DNA from: DASRDU01 sp035560235
Lineage (GTDB): Bacteria > Acidobacteriota > Blastocatellia > RBC074
Assembly (NCBI GenBank): GCA_035560235.1
Contig: DATMAG010000116.1
Span: forward strand, 62,001-126,000
DNA length: 64,000 bases
Reading direction: 5' to 3'
Position numbers and translations under genes: made by a program. Positions 18,579-28,818 of this stretch are shown piece after piece. Numbering within the stretch: the first letter of the stretch is position 1; each line of letters opens with the position of its first letter. Under the pieces are notes generated by a model. That model saw only the letters and a program-made list of their open reading frames with translations, searched no databases and had not been told where the DNA came from.

Positions 18579-19784
18579 ATGAAAGACGTTTTTGAAGCCA
18601 GACATGACGGCACCGCTGCGGCTGCCCTGACGATGGTTCACGCTGAAGACCGCTCGCGTGAACAACTGATTCAGGAAATCGAATGGCAGAAGCGGCTGAC
18701 CGAAAAGGTAATTGACGCGCTCCCGGTGAGCCTTTACGTCGTTGATCGCGAACTGCGGATCGTGGCCTGGAACCGCAACCGCGAAGTCGGCGGCCAGGGC
18801 ATTGACCGGCAGCACGTGATTGGCCGCTGCGTCGAGGAAGTCTTTTCCCGCATGTCGCGCGAGAGACTGATTGAGGAATTCGAGCAGGTCTTTGCGAGCG
18901 GCGAGCTGCTGCGCTTCGAGCAGGAATCGGTCGTGGACGGCGTCAAACGCTACTGGCAGATCAGCAAGATTCCGATGCGCCTGAACGGCGAGGCCGCTCA
19001 GGTCACGCACGTCGTCACGCTCGGCGAAGAGATCACCGAGCAGAAGAAGATGAATGAGACGATCATTCACGCCGAGAAGCTGGCCGGCATCGGACGACTC
19101 GCTTCGGGCGTCGTGCATGAAATCAACAATCCGCTCGCGACGATCGCGGCCTGCGCTGCCGCGCTGCAGTCGCGGCTTGGCGAAGTCAGCGAAATGCCGT
19201 CCGATGTGCGCGCCGACTTTGACGAATATCTGAAAATCATTCACGACGAAACATTCCGCTGCAAGACAATCACCAACAGCCTGCTCGAATTCAGCCGACA
19301 GAAACAGGCCGAGAAGATCGAACACGAGATGAATTACCTCGTTGAGCAGACGCTGCAACTGGTCAGGCATCATCCGAAGTTCCGCAGCCTGCAGATCGTC
19401 CGGGAACTCGGCAGCGAGCTGGCCACAGTCTTTGCCAATGAGGCGCAGATGAAGCAGGTCTTCATCGCCATGATCTCGAACGCCTGCGACGCGATGTCAG
19501 AGAACGGCATTCTGACGCTGCGCACCGGCTGGCACGAGAGCAAGGGGCAGCGGTTCATCGGCGTCGAGATCATTGACAACGGCTGCGGGATCAGCGAGCA
19601 GAATCTGGCAAAGATTTTCGAACCGTTTTTCACCACCAAGCCTTTCGGCCAGGGAACCGGCCTCGGTCTGGCGGTCTGTTACGGCATCGTCTCAGACCAT
19701 CAGGGCAGAATCGAAGTTGAATCACAACCGGGACGCGGCACCACCATGCGCGTGCTACTACCGCCTTACAGAAAGGATGAATAA
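18579..19784 (+). CDS. PAS-domain sensor histidine kinase (NtrB-like)
   Basis: A 401-residue soluble kinase with no membrane segment. The PAS domain (about residues 45-145) begins VIDALPVSLYVVDRELRIVAWN, so sensing is cytoplasmic. The HisKA domain has GVVHEINNPLATI with the phosphorylated His at about 180. The HATPase part has MISNACDAM, DNGCGISEQ and GQGTGLGLAVCYGI. ATG 18579 overlaps GTG 18576 as a possible alternative. The response regulator with sigma-54 activator domain starts 27 bp after the stop, so they form an NtrB/NtrC-type pair. The ligand of the PAS domain is not predictable. Confidence 0.92.
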   Translation: MKDVFEARHDGTAAAALTMVHAEDRSREQLIQEIEWQKRLTEKVIDALPVSLYVVDRELRIVAWNRNREVGGQGIDRQHVIGRCVEEVFSRMSRERLIEEFEQVFASGELLRFEQESVVDGVKRYWQISKIPMRLNGEAAQVTHVVTLGEEITEQKKMNETIIHAEKLAGIGRLASGVVHEINNPLATIAACAAALQSRLGEVSEMPSDVRADFDEYLKIIHDETFRCKTITNSLLEFSRQKQAEKIEHEMNYLVEQTLQLVRHHPKFRSLQIVRELGSELATVFANEAQMKQVFIAMISNACDAMSENGILTLRTGWHESKGQRFIGVEIIDNGCGISEQNLAKIFEPFFTTKPFGQGTGLGLAVCYGIVSDHQGRIEVESQPGRGTTMRVLLPPYRKDE

Positions 19785-19811
19785 GCCCTCGCGGGCTGTT
19801 CAGAAGTGCCA

Positions 19812-21377
19812 ATGACCTCAGAACCGATAAAGCTGCTGATTGCCGAGGATGAGCGCAATCTCTCGTTTGTCTTTCAAAAGGAACTGAGCCGCCACGGCTT
19901 TGACGTGACCGTCGCCAACGACGGCGAAACGGCCATCAACCTGGCGCGCACACACGAATTTCACGTGGCGCTGCTCGATCTGATGATGCCCGGCGCTGAC
20001 GGGCTGAGCATCCTGCGCGTGCTGCGCGAACAGGAGCCACCGCCGGAAGTCGTGATGATGACCGGCCACGCGACGGTTGAAACCGCGCTGCAGGCGATGA
20101 AGCTCGGCGCTTACGATTACCTGACCAAGCCGTGCGATCTGGACGAAGTGACCGGGCTGCTGCAAAAGGCTTATGAAAAACACCGCCTGAGCCGGGAAAA
20201 TCTGGTGCTGCGCAGTCTGGTGGCGCAGCGTCAGGAAGCGCCCGTCGTCCGCAACGGCAATTATGAAGGCATCATCACGCGCAGCTCGAAGATGCGTGAG
20301 GTGCTCGCTCAGATCGAGCGCGTCGCGCCGGGCAATGCGCCGGTGCTCATCAACGGCGAGTCTGGTTCGGGCAAGGAACTGATTGCGCGCGCCATTCACA
20401 GCGCCTCGCCGCGCAGCAACAAGCCGTTCGTTGATCTCAACTGCGCCGCCGTCGCTGAAACGCTCGTCGAATCAGAACTCTTCGGACACGAGGCCGGAGC
20501 CTTCACGAGCGCGCGCAACCGCAAGCTCGGGCTTTTTGAACTGGCCAGTCAGGGGACGCTCTTTCTGGATGAAATCAGCGAACTCTCGCCACAACTGCAG
20601 TCGAAGCTGCTGCGCGTGCTTGAAACGATGAACTTCTTCCGCGTCGGCGGCACGCGCAAGGTCGAGGTTGACGTGCGCATCATCGCCGCCACGAACGTTG
20701 ATCTGGCGATGGCGGCCCGGCAGGGCAGGTTCCGCTCTGATCTGCTCTATCGCATCAACAGCATTCGTCTGGTGCTGCCGCCGCTGCGCGAGCGTCCTGA
20801 GGACGTGCTGCTGATCGCGCAGCACTTCCTGAATCTGTTTGCACCGCAGCGCCGGTTGCAGATTTCGCCCGAAGCGCAGCAGCTGATGCTCGGTTATCAC
20901 TGGCCTGGCAACGTGCGCGAACTGCGCAATATGATGGAGCGCGCCGCGCTGCTGGCGACAAGCGACATCATCAGGCCGCAGGACCTGCCGATTGAAACCA
21001 GCTACAAGGAAGCCGCCGCGTGGCTGCTCGCACAGCAGGCCGGTCAGGTGGTCGGCCCCGTTAACGGAATGAACAGAGCCATGTCAGCAGGAGCGAACGC
21101 AGGGCCTGGTTTTCACAACGGCGGTAACGGACTCAACCCCGGCGTTGATTTCGGCGTCGGCAGCAGCGTGCCGCAGATGCCCGTTGCCGGTTCGGGCGCG
21201 GCGCGACTCGAAGAGATCGAAAAGCGCGAAATCCTTGCAGCGCTCGAACGCACCAACTGGCATCAGGGCCGGACAGCAGAACTGCTTGGCATCTCGCCTT
21301 CGACCCTCTATCGCCGCCTGCGCACTTACAACCTCTCCAAGCGTCAGGTCGTCGCACAGCAGCGGAGCGGGCGCTAA
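19812..21377 (+). CDS. NtrC-family sigma-54-dependent response regulator
   Basis: A 521-residue activator of sigma-54 RNA polymerase. The receiver domain has Asp 56 as phosphoacceptor (LLDLMMPG) and Lys in TKPCD. The AAA+ domain carries Walker A GESGSGKE (182-189), Walker B GTLFLDE (248-254) and the sigma-54 contact loop at 229-234, which reads GAFTSA instead of the usual GAFTGA. A Gly/Asn-rich linker (about 405-455) leads to a Fis-type HTH (about 470-510, RTAELLGISPSTLYRRL). ATG 19812 was chosen over GTG 19806. It is the partner of the PAS kinase just upstream. A sigma-54-like promoter at 53971 could be among its targets, but this is a guess. Confidence 0.94.
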   Translation: MTSEPIKLLIAEDERNLSFVFQKELSRHGFDVTVANDGETAINLARTHEFHVALLDLMMPGADGLSILRVLREQEPPPEVVMMTGHATVETALQAMKLGAYDYLTKPCDLDEVTGLLQKAYEKHRLSRENLVLRSLVAQRQEAPVVRNGNYEGIITRSSKMREVLAQIERVAPGNAPVLINGESGSGKELIARAIHSASPRSNKPFVDLNCAAVAETLVESELFGHEAGAFTSARNRKLGLFELASQGTLFLDEISELSPQLQSKLLRVLETMNFFRVGGTRKVEVDVRIIAATNVDLAMAARQGRFRSDLLYRINSIRLVLPPLRERPEDVLLIAQHFLNLFAPQRRLQISPEAQQLMLGYHWPGNVRELRNMMERAALLATSDIIRPQDLPIETSYKEAAAWLLAQQAGQVVGPVNGMNRAMSAGANAGPGFHNGGNGLNPGVDFGVGSSVPQMPVAGSGAARLEEIEKREILAALERTNWHQGRTAELLGISPSTLYRRLRTYNLSKRQVVAQQRSGR

Positions 21378-21396
21378 TCCGCACGCAGGCGATTTG

Positions 21397-21430
21397 AAAA
21401 AGCCCGAAGCAGCTTCGGGCTTTTGTTTTT
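21397..21430 (+). terminator. Rho-independent terminator
   Basis: A 9-bp perfect stem (AGCCCGAAG at 21401-21409, its complement at 21413-21421) with a 3-nt loop is followed by TTTTGTTTTT, just after the NtrC-like gene. Confidence 0.93.
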
Positions 21431-21590
21431 CAGCGCGTTCCGCAGTTCAGCTGACCAACGCTCTGAACGCCCGCAGGCGGTTGACGCAGACCTGAGTCAG
21501 ACCTCACAATTTGTTTTCCTTCGCTCGTCCTCGTTTTGCCGGCAGCTCCCTCCGGATGGCGGGGCGATCAATGTCTGACTGCCTTTGCCT

Positions 21591-22739
21591 ATGATCACGA
21601 GACTGTTTCAAAGAGCTTCCGTTCTGCTGGTGCTGGTGTTTCTTCCGGCCGTGCCGCACGCGCAGGGTCTGGGTGATCTTCCGCCGGTCAAGACCACAAA
21701 GAAGACTCCGACCGGGACGACGCCGCGCCCGAAGACCACACCAACGCCAAAACCGAGATCAACTCCGAAGCCGACGCCGACGCCGAAACCAACGCCGACG
21801 CCGCCGGTCAGTTATCGCCGCGAACCGGCAGCGGTTCCGCCCGTCAGCTTCAATCAGGCCACTGCCGGCAAACTCGATCCGCAGACTGCCGGGCGAATTA
21901 CCGCCACGAGCTACTATGACGAGTACAAGCTGACGGCCACGACGGCTGATCTCTTTACCATTCAGCTTGAGACTTCAGACCCGTCACTGGCGGTGCAGAT
22001 CTTCGATCAGCACCAGGCAGGTCAGCCGATTCAGCGGGATCCGCAGACCAATGAATTCAAGCTGGCGACTCCGGGCAGCACGCTGCCGTCGGATGGCGAA
22101 TACCGCGTGCGCGTGCTGGGCACCATCGCTGATGCCAAAGCTCCTGCCGTTGCCTACACGCTGAACATCAGGCGCAGCGGCCTGACTGAAGAAGGATACG
22201 TGGCGAGACTTGAGCGGGTCGTCAGGGCCTTCAACTCGTCCGGCGGAAAGAATGCTGATGAAACAATCACCGCAATTGAGGAACTGATCGCGGCTGATCC
22301 GAACAAACCGAAGGGTTATGAAACGCTCGCCGTGGCGTATCTTTACTATCGCAAGGATCTGACCAAAGCCGTCAGTCTGATGGAAAAGGCGATCAGGCTT
22401 GGTGGCGCGGCCATGTTCAAGGTCACACACGACAGTCAGTGGCGCAGACCTGAAAAGAAAGGCGATGTCATCGAATTTCCTGACCTGCGCACCAGCTGGC
22501 TCTATATCCGGCCCGATCAGGTCACGCTGGTTGATACAACCGATCCGCAGAAAATCTATTTCAGCTTTGGCGGGAAACAAATCAAAGAGGTCAACCGGGT
22601 CGGGCCGTCTCCGCTCCTCAACATCAGACCACAGGGGCGCGGTCTCAAGCCGTTTCTGATTCACCCGATCACCAGAAATGTGGCTGAGGCCGAAATCATG
22701 GTCAATATGATCAGGAGCTACGTCCTCAAACAGAACTGA
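21591..22739 (+). CDS. Secreted proline-rich protein of unknown function
   Basis: A 382-residue protein. ATG 21591 gives a signal peptide (FLPAVPHAQG). Residues about 35-75 are a TP/KP repeat stretch (PTPKPTPTPKP), a likely wall-spanning or disordered linker. A beta-rich part (about 85-200) looks like a pre-peptidase C-type domain (KLTATTADLFTIQLETSD). A helical part with TPR-like character follows (about 205-275, with GYETLAVAYLYYRKDLTKAVSLMEKAI). The last about 100 residues are not recognised. It stands alone between a terminator and argH. An envelope role is likely; the exact function is unknown. Confidence 0.7.
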   Translation: MITRLFQRASVLLVLVFLPAVPHAQGLGDLPPVKTTKKTPTGTTPRPKTTPTPKPRSTPKPTPTPKPTPTPPVSYRREPAAVPPVSFNQATAGKLDPQTAGRITATSYYDEYKLTATTADLFTIQLETSDPSLAVQIFDQHQAGQPIQRDPQTNEFKLATPGSTLPSDGEYRVRVLGTIADAKAPAVAYTLNIRRSGLTEEGYVARLERVVRAFNSSGGKNADETITAIEELIAADPNKPKGYETLAVAYLYYRKDLTKAVSLMEKAIRLGGAAMFKVTHDSQWRRPEKKGDVIEFPDLRTSWLYIRPDQVTLVDTTDPQKIYFSFGGKQIKEVNRVGPSPLLNIRPQGRGLKPFLIHPITRNVAEAEIMVNMIRSYVLKQN

Positions 22740-22793
22740 TGACAGTGACGCGCCTGTCAGTGCCGCTCGTCCTGTCTCTGCATCAATAATTTT

Positions 22794-24167
<1,374 letters not shown>

Positions 24168-24245
24168 CAGCGGCCTCAGATTGATCGTCTGCGTCTGCCC
24201 GTCTGCAATGCCTTCCTTGCCGATCAACCGCCAGAAACCGTGTGA

Positions 24246-24425
24246 CGTAAACTATTGTCATTCGCATCACCATCGCTGGTAATGGCAATGCCGCGCGGTT
24301 CAAGTCCGACCCTGCTGATGACCCGCGCCACGAAACCGAGCTTCGGGGCAATCACTGAAATGTCGTTCGACCGCGCATTGGTGACCTACAGCTTCGCGCC
24401 GTTCGGCGTGCAGGCCGGGTCGTAA
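24246..24425 (-). pseudogene. Remnant of a YVTN-type beta-propeller protein
   Basis: Read on the minus strand, this stretch gives PYDPACTPNGAKL, a stop (TAG at 24388-24386), VTNARSNDISVIAPK, then LEPRGIAITSDGD. This is a beta-propeller blade of the YVTN/surface-layer type, in which the stop replaces the Tyr of the YVTN word. There is no start or further frame around it, so it is a decayed fragment. The original gene cannot be named. Confidence 0.7.
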
Positions 24426-24500
24426 GGTTCAGTCCCGACTCTGATCGCGCCGAGCAGCCTGCGCGGCTGCCAGATCTGATTCCTGAACTACTGCCGGAGT

Positions 24501-24532
24501 CTGACTGACTTCTTCTGCCTGAAGGCAGTCAG
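24501..24532. repeat. Short imperfect hairpin
   Basis: Arms 24501-24512 and 24521-24532 pair at 11 of 12 positions with an 8-nt loop. There is no T-tract. It lies between the propeller remnant and the dipeptidase promoter. Confidence 0.5.
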
Positions 24533-24552
24533 CCTGCGCCGCGAGGGCAGAG

Positions 24553-24582
24553 TTGCTTAACCGCTTCGTTCAGGGCTATAAA
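24553..24582 (+). promoter_or_regulatory. Probable sigma-70-type promoter of the dipeptidase gene
   Basis: TTGCTT (24553-24558), an 18-bp spacer and TATAAA (24577-24582) lie 43 bp before the GTG start at 24625, with a strong ribosome binding site between. Confidence 0.5.
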
Positions 24583-24624
24583 CTGACGCGCAGAGGAGAG
24601 CTGACTTGTCAACGGAGGGATTCA

Positions 24625-25314
24625 GTGAAAAAACAAACGTTCAGGCTGCTGATGCTGTTTGCGCTGCTGATCGTGCCGGTCATGCACCAGGCACAGCAGC
24701 CGTCGCGCGAAGCGCCGCCGAAAGAGCAGGGCCGGTTTCGTGAGGCTGATCTGGTCGAACTGATAAAGATTGATCCGACATTCAAACTCGACATTCGTTA
24801 TGCCACGTCAAACAACTTTGTCGGGCGGCCTGTGTACACCGAAGCGCGCGCCTTTTTGCAGCGTCCGGCAGCCGAGGCGCTCAGACGAGTCAATCAGAAA
24901 CTGCGTAAGCAGGGTTACGGACTGCTGATCTTTGACGGCTATCGTCCCTGGGCGGTGACGAAGCTCTTCTGGGATGTAACTTCGGGCGATCAGCGCAATT
25001 ACGTCGCAGATCCGGCCAAAGGCTCGAAGCACAATCGCGGCTGCGCAATTGATCTGTCGCTGTTCGATCTCAGGACTGGCAAAGAGGTGGAAATGCCGAG
25101 CGCGTATGATGAAATGACCGAACGCGCCTGGCCGACTTACAAGGGCGGCAGCGCGGAATCGCGCCGTTTGCGTGACCTGCTGCGCGCGACGATGGAAGCC
25201 GAGGGCTTCCGTGTCAATGAGTATGAGTGGTGGCACTTTGATTACAAGGACTGGAAAAAATATCCAATCCTCAACCTCAGCTTTGCAGAGCTTGATCAGA
25301 AGCAGGGAAAATGA
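24625..25314 (+). CDS. D-alanyl-D-alanine dipeptidase (VanX/DdpX family, M15D)
   Basis: A 229-residue zinc dipeptidase that hydrolyses D-Ala-D-Ala. GTG 24625 is the best start: GGAGGG is at 24614-24619 and it opens a signal peptide (LLMLFALLIVPVMHQAQQ), so the enzyme is exported. Zinc ligands and catalytic residues fit the family: SKHNRGCAIDLS gives His 136 and Asp 143, and EYEWWHF gives Glu 201 (catalytic) and His 204. FDGYRPW is also typical. No vancomycin-resistance neighbours (VanA/VanH) are present, so a role in recycling peptidoglycan-derived dipeptides is more likely than antibiotic resistance. Confidence 0.92.
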   Translation: MKKQTFRLLMLFALLIVPVMHQAQQPSREAPPKEQGRFREADLVELIKIDPTFKLDIRYATSNNFVGRPVYTEARAFLQRPAAEALRRVNQKLRKQGYGLLIFDGYRPWAVTKLFWDVTSGDQRNYVADPAKGSKHNRGCAIDLSLFDLRTGKEVEMPSAYDEMTERAWPTYKGGSAESRRLRDLLRATMEAEGFRVNEYEWWHFDYKDWKKYPILNLSFAELDQKQGK

Positions 25315-25363
25315 CCTGACAGACCGGCCTGCGCTACTTTGCCCGAACAGGAGAGGACGCAAA

Positions 25364-25711
25364 ATGACTGACGAGGAACTCAACGCACGATTCGCCGCCG
25401 TCGCTGATCTGCTCAGCGATTTCGCCGGAGAACACGACATCGCCCTCAAAAGGCTCGAAGAGGGCATTGATGAACTGCGGAATGAGCAGCGCCAGACCAA
25501 TCACAATCTGGAAGAATTGCGGAGCATCGTCCGGACTGCCGTTCGCGCAGGTGTGCGGGAGCGACGGGAGCGGCATCAGGCTGAGAAAGAGTTGCGCACT
25601 CAGCTTCTTGAAACCGAACAGCGCAACGAGCAGCGTCTCGCCAGAATGGAGGCAGCTATCGAGCAGCTCACAGTCCTGATGGCCCGCAGGAACGGAAAGA
25701 AAAAATCCTGA
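25364..25711 (+). CDS. Small coiled-coil protein of unknown function
   Basis: A 115-residue, highly charged and helical protein. ATG 25364 is preceded by AGGAGAGGA, a strong ribosome binding site. Heptad-like spacing of Leu/Ile from about residue 8 to 105 (for example LKRLEEGIDELRNEQ and MEAAIEQLTVLMA) predicts a long coiled coil. It lies 49 bp after the dipeptidase gene and may share its transcript. It has a basic tail (RRNGKKKS). No family is recognised. Confidence 0.65.
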   Translation: MTDEELNARFAAVADLLSDFAGEHDIALKRLEEGIDELRNEQRQTNHNLEELRSIVRTAVRAGVRERRERHQAEKELRTQLLETEQRNEQRLARMEAAIEQLTVLMARRNGKKKS

Positions 25712-25752
25712 ACCGGCGATTTCAGCCGGGCCCGGCAACAGGCAGGCAAGCA

Positions 25753-27252
25753 TTGAAGCTATCCTCCTTCACTCAGTCCTTATCCCGATCAGACAGTCGC
25801 GCTCTCGTCTGGCTTGCGCTGGCCGTTGCAACCGGCGTGGCGATGACGTTTCTCTATCCCGACAGTTATCAGCAGGACGGCGGCGCTCATTATCTGTTTG
25901 CGCGCCGGGCGTGGGGGCATCCTGAAAACCTGGTCAACGTGTGGAGCCGCCCGCTCTTTACTTTCCTTTATGCCTTCCCGGCGCTCTTCGGCTATCAGGC
26001 GGCAAAGCTGTTTGCAGTGGCCATTTCAACTGCGGTCGCGTGGCAGACGTGGCGGCTGGCGGAACAGCTTCAGCTCAGGAATTCAGAGCTGGTGATTCCC
26101 TTTCTGTTTCTGCAGCCATCGTTTCTGCTGCTCTGTGCTGACACTATGACCGAACCGCTCTTTGCGCTGGCGCTGGTGGTTGCGCTGCGGCTGCACCTGA
26201 GCGGGCGCGTGCTGACCGGGATGCTTGTGGCTTCGCTGCTGCCGCTCGCGCGGCCCGAAGGATTCTTCGTCTGCGCGTTGTGGGGTCTGTGGATTCTCTG
26301 TGACAGGCGCGTGGCGCAAGCGCTGTGGCAGCGGCTGCCGGTCACGCTGCTGCTTGCAGGCGGAACTTTTCTGTGGGCCTTTGCGGCGCTGTGGATTGTG
26401 AACGATCCGCTCTGGCTGCTGCACAACTGGCCGCGCGACTGGCAGGGCGAAGGCGGACAGTTCGGCACCGGCAGCATCTGGTGGTACGTTTACAAATCGT
26501 CGTACATCTTCGGCCTGACGCTGAAGTGGCCTTTCGTCATCGGCCTGCTCGCGCTGCTGTGGCGCAGACAATTTCTGACCGGCGTTGCGGTGTTTGCGCT
26601 GATTTTCGGACTGCACTCGCTTTTGTTCGTGCGCGGGACGTTCAATGCCGCGGGCTATCCGCGCTATCTGGTCTGCGTCTCTCCGGCAATTGCGCTGATT
26701 ACGCTGGCCGGATGGAATGCGGCAGCCGGGGCGCTGCTGCAGCTCTCACGCTTTGCGCCCGCGCCCGTGCTGAGCGCGCTGCTGCTCGTCGGCGGCATTC
26801 ACGCGCTGCATTACGTTGACGGTTTCGGTCAGACTCGTGACGCGCGGGCGATCAATGAAATGTCTGCCTGGTTCAATCGCGAGGCTGCCGACACGCGCCC
26901 GGTCACGCGCCTGATGGCGAGCGAGGTTTATATGCGCATCGTCCTTGACCGTCAGCCCTGGGAGGAACTGCTGCCCGGCGGTGATCGTGCTGCCGGACTG
27001 ATGATGCTGCGCGATGCGCCGCTGGGCACGCTCATTTTCTGGGATGACGAGATCGGGCCGGAGCGATACAAACTCGTCCCGGCAGATTTTGAAGCTGCAG
27101 GCTGTGAGCATCTGAGATCGCAGCAGTACCGGCTTGACGGCTGGTTCTTCTTGCAGAAATGGAAGGAACACGGCGGGCCGCGCTTTCAGCAGCTTCATCT
27201 CTTTTACAAGCCGCTGCCGACTGATGCCGTGCGCTTTGCCCGGGCGCGCTGA
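25753..27252 (+). CDS. Multi-pass membrane protein, glycosyltransferase-like (GT-C fold)
   Basis: A 499-residue protein with about ten hydrophobic segments and a soluble C-terminal part of about 120 residues. The first extracytoplasmic loop begins YPDSYQQDGGAHYL, an acidic motif in the place where GT-C lipid-linked sugar transferases (PMT, PIG-M, ArnT-like) keep their catalytic Asp/Glu. Later LARPEGFFV resembles the second loop of mannosyltransferase-like proteins. Start is TTG 25753. It is convergent with a protein of similar type at 27266. The likely role is transfer of a sugar from a polyprenyl-phosphate donor to lipid or protein outside the membrane. Donor and acceptor are unknown. Confidence 0.65.
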   Translation: MKLSSFTQSLSRSDSRALVWLALAVATGVAMTFLYPDSYQQDGGAHYLFARRAWGHPENLVNVWSRPLFTFLYAFPALFGYQAAKLFAVAISTAVAWQTWRLAEQLQLRNSELVIPFLFLQPSFLLLCADTMTEPLFALALVVALRLHLSGRVLTGMLVASLLPLARPEGFFVCALWGLWILCDRRVAQALWQRLPVTLLLAGGTFLWAFAALWIVNDPLWLLHNWPRDWQGEGGQFGTGSIWWYVYKSSYIFGLTLKWPFVIGLLALLWRRQFLTGVAVFALIFGLHSLLFVRGTFNAAGYPRYLVCVSPAIALITLAGWNAAAGALLQLSRFAPAPVLSALLLVGGIHALHYVDGFGQTRDARAINEMSAWFNREAADTRPVTRLMASEVYMRIVLDRQPWEELLPGGDRAAGLMMLRDAPLGTLIFWDDEIGPERYKLVPADFEAAGCEHLRSQQYRLDGWFFLQKWKEHGGPRFQQLHLFYKPLPTDAVRFARAR

Positions 27253-27265
27253 ACCTGAAGCGCCG

Positions 27266-28726
27266 CTACTTTCTGCCGACGATCAGACAGAGCGAATCCT
27301 TCACTGCTTCGAGCCGGTAGCTCTGCCGAATCATCTGCAATCCGGCGGCCTCGCGGCTGTGATCGCGCATACCTTCAGACCAGAGTGCCGCGTCAAAGTC
27401 CACATACACCGGTCGGCCCGCTTTCAGGTGTGAATCAATCACCTCGCCAAGTTTGTCATCCGGCCAGCCGGAGCCATAGGGAACAGTCTGCCAGTCAGGT
27501 CGCGCTCCGATGCGCTGATGGAAATTCACGAGCGGCGTGCGTCTGCCGACAATAAAAACCGCCTGTTCAGGCAGCACGGAGATTTTCACGGCGTAATCAC
27601 GCGCCGCCCTTGTACGCGGCCACTGCACCCGCTCAAGAAAGATCGCCATGCCGATCAGGCTCAGCAGCGTCAGCGCTGAGAGGCTGCTCAGCACTGCCCT
27701 GCGCCAGCGAGTCGCGCTGAGCCAGCCAGCCAGCCACCATCCGCAGAGCGGCGCAATTCCGACGAGGCCTGTGAGCAGATAACGCGGATTCACCGCCAGA
27801 TCGTGATTGGCGATCAGCACAATCACCGAAAGCAGACCGAAGAGGCTGATGCACAGCAGCACGCGCCCGTGTCTTTCGCTCAGAAGTTTTCGCGCAGAGT
27901 TGTAAAAAGCGACCGGCGCAAGCAGCGTGGCCGCAGGCGAACAGATGAAAGCGTATCCGGCGAGCAGCCACAGATTGCGAATCGTTACCGGATGCTCAAG
28001 CCGCTCGTGCGCGCTCAGCGCGTACCAGGTGCGCACTGCCGGAAGGTAGTATTCAGGCCAGGACAAAAGCCAGAACACAGGCCCGGCCACCGCGGCCAGA
28101 GAGGCCAGCGCCATGGCTGCGAGTGAAACTTTCCAGCGCTGCCCGTAAAGCCACCCTGCCAGCGCGACCACCGGCAGATAGAAGATTGCAAACTCGCGCA
28201 CATTTGCGCTCAGTCCGAACAGCGCGGCAGCCATCAGATACTGCCCCGCGCGTTGTTGCCGCAGACTGCGCAGCATCCACCAGAGCGACCAGCTCCACAG
28301 CAGAATGCCGGGGATTTCACTCATTCCGCGACCGCTGTAAACGACATAGAGCGGCGAGAGCGCAACCATCAGCGCAGACAACAGGGCCGCATTTCGTTCA
28401 GCGGTGAGTTCCCTGTAAAGCGCGTACAGGCCGACTACTGCCGGGCCGGTCTGCGCCATCACTCCGTATTTGATTACCAGATACGCATCTTCAGGTCTGA
28501 GGCCGAATCCGTGATGCGCCACCAGCCACAGCGCACGGTTGTAAGCCAGAAAGAGCGCGCGGCCCAGGCCAAGCGGCGAAGGCACGCCCTGAACGATGCA
28601 GGCGGCATAATCGAACCCGTCCCAGTCGGCAATAAACGGATCGCGCACCAGCCACGCCAGCGCCCACGCGAGCAGCGCCAGCGGCAGCCAGAGGCGGTAA
28701 TCACTTTTCCAGTCGTGTGAATCCAT
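27266..28726 (-). CDS. Multi-pass membrane protein, glycosyltransferase-like (GT-C fold)
   Basis: A 486-residue protein on the minus strand, ending 13 bp from the convergent gene at 25753-27252. About ten membrane helices are followed by a soluble C-terminal segment (from about residue 385). The first loop has FIADWDGFDYA, an acidic motif like that of GT-C glycosyltransferases, and SGRGMSEIPGILL lies in a later loop. It shares layout with the convergent gene though sequence similarity is low. It is probably a lipid-linked sugar transferase; the substrate is unknown. Confidence 0.65.
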   Translation of the reverse strand: MDSHDWKSDYRLWLPLALLAWALAWLVRDPFIADWDGFDYAACIVQGVPSPLGLGRALFLAYNRALWLVAHHGFGLRPEDAYLVIKYGVMAQTGPAVVGLYALYRELTAERNAALLSALMVALSPLYVVYSGRGMSEIPGILLWSWSLWWMLRSLRQQRAGQYLMAAALFGLSANVREFAIFYLPVVALAGWLYGQRWKVSLAAMALASLAAVAGPVFWLLSWPEYYLPAVRTWYALSAHERLEHPVTIRNLWLLAGYAFICSPAATLLAPVAFYNSARKLLSERHGRVLLCISLFGLLSVIVLIANHDLAVNPRYLLTGLVGIAPLCGWWLAGWLSATRWRRAVLSSLSALTLLSLIGMAIFLERVQWPRTRAARDYAVKISVLPEQAVFIVGRRTPLVNFHQRIGARPDWQTVPYGSGWPDDKLGEVIDSHLKAGRPVYVDFDAALWSEGMRDHSREAAGLQMIRQSYRLEAVKDSLCLIVGRK

Positions 28727-28748
28727 CCGCAGGCGGGCCAGAAAGCAA

Positions 28749-28788
28749 AAGGCAAAAGTGTCGCATCGCTTCTGCTCACTTTTGCCTT
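28749..28788 (-). terminator. Hairpin between divergently placed transcripts
   Basis: A perfect 12-bp stem (AAGGCAAAAGTG at 28749-28760, complement at 28777-28788) with a 16-nt loop. On the minus strand it is followed by TTGCTTTC, so it may terminate the VWA gene transcript 30 bp upstream. It may equally be one of the intergenic hairpin repeats. Confidence 0.5.
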
Positions 28789-28818
28789 CCGTCAGGTTGT
28801 TTTGTCGCTTTGCCGGAA

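Noticed and set aside
24386..24388. TAG read as pyrrolysine in the propeller remnant
   Set aside because: The rest of the gene is missing and the codon is one base from the TAT expected for Tyr, so plain decay is enough.
24625..25314. A vancomycin-resistance cluster around the VanX-like gene
   Set aside because: No VanA, VanH or VanS/VanR-type partner is adjacent; the neighbours are argH and a coiled-coil protein.
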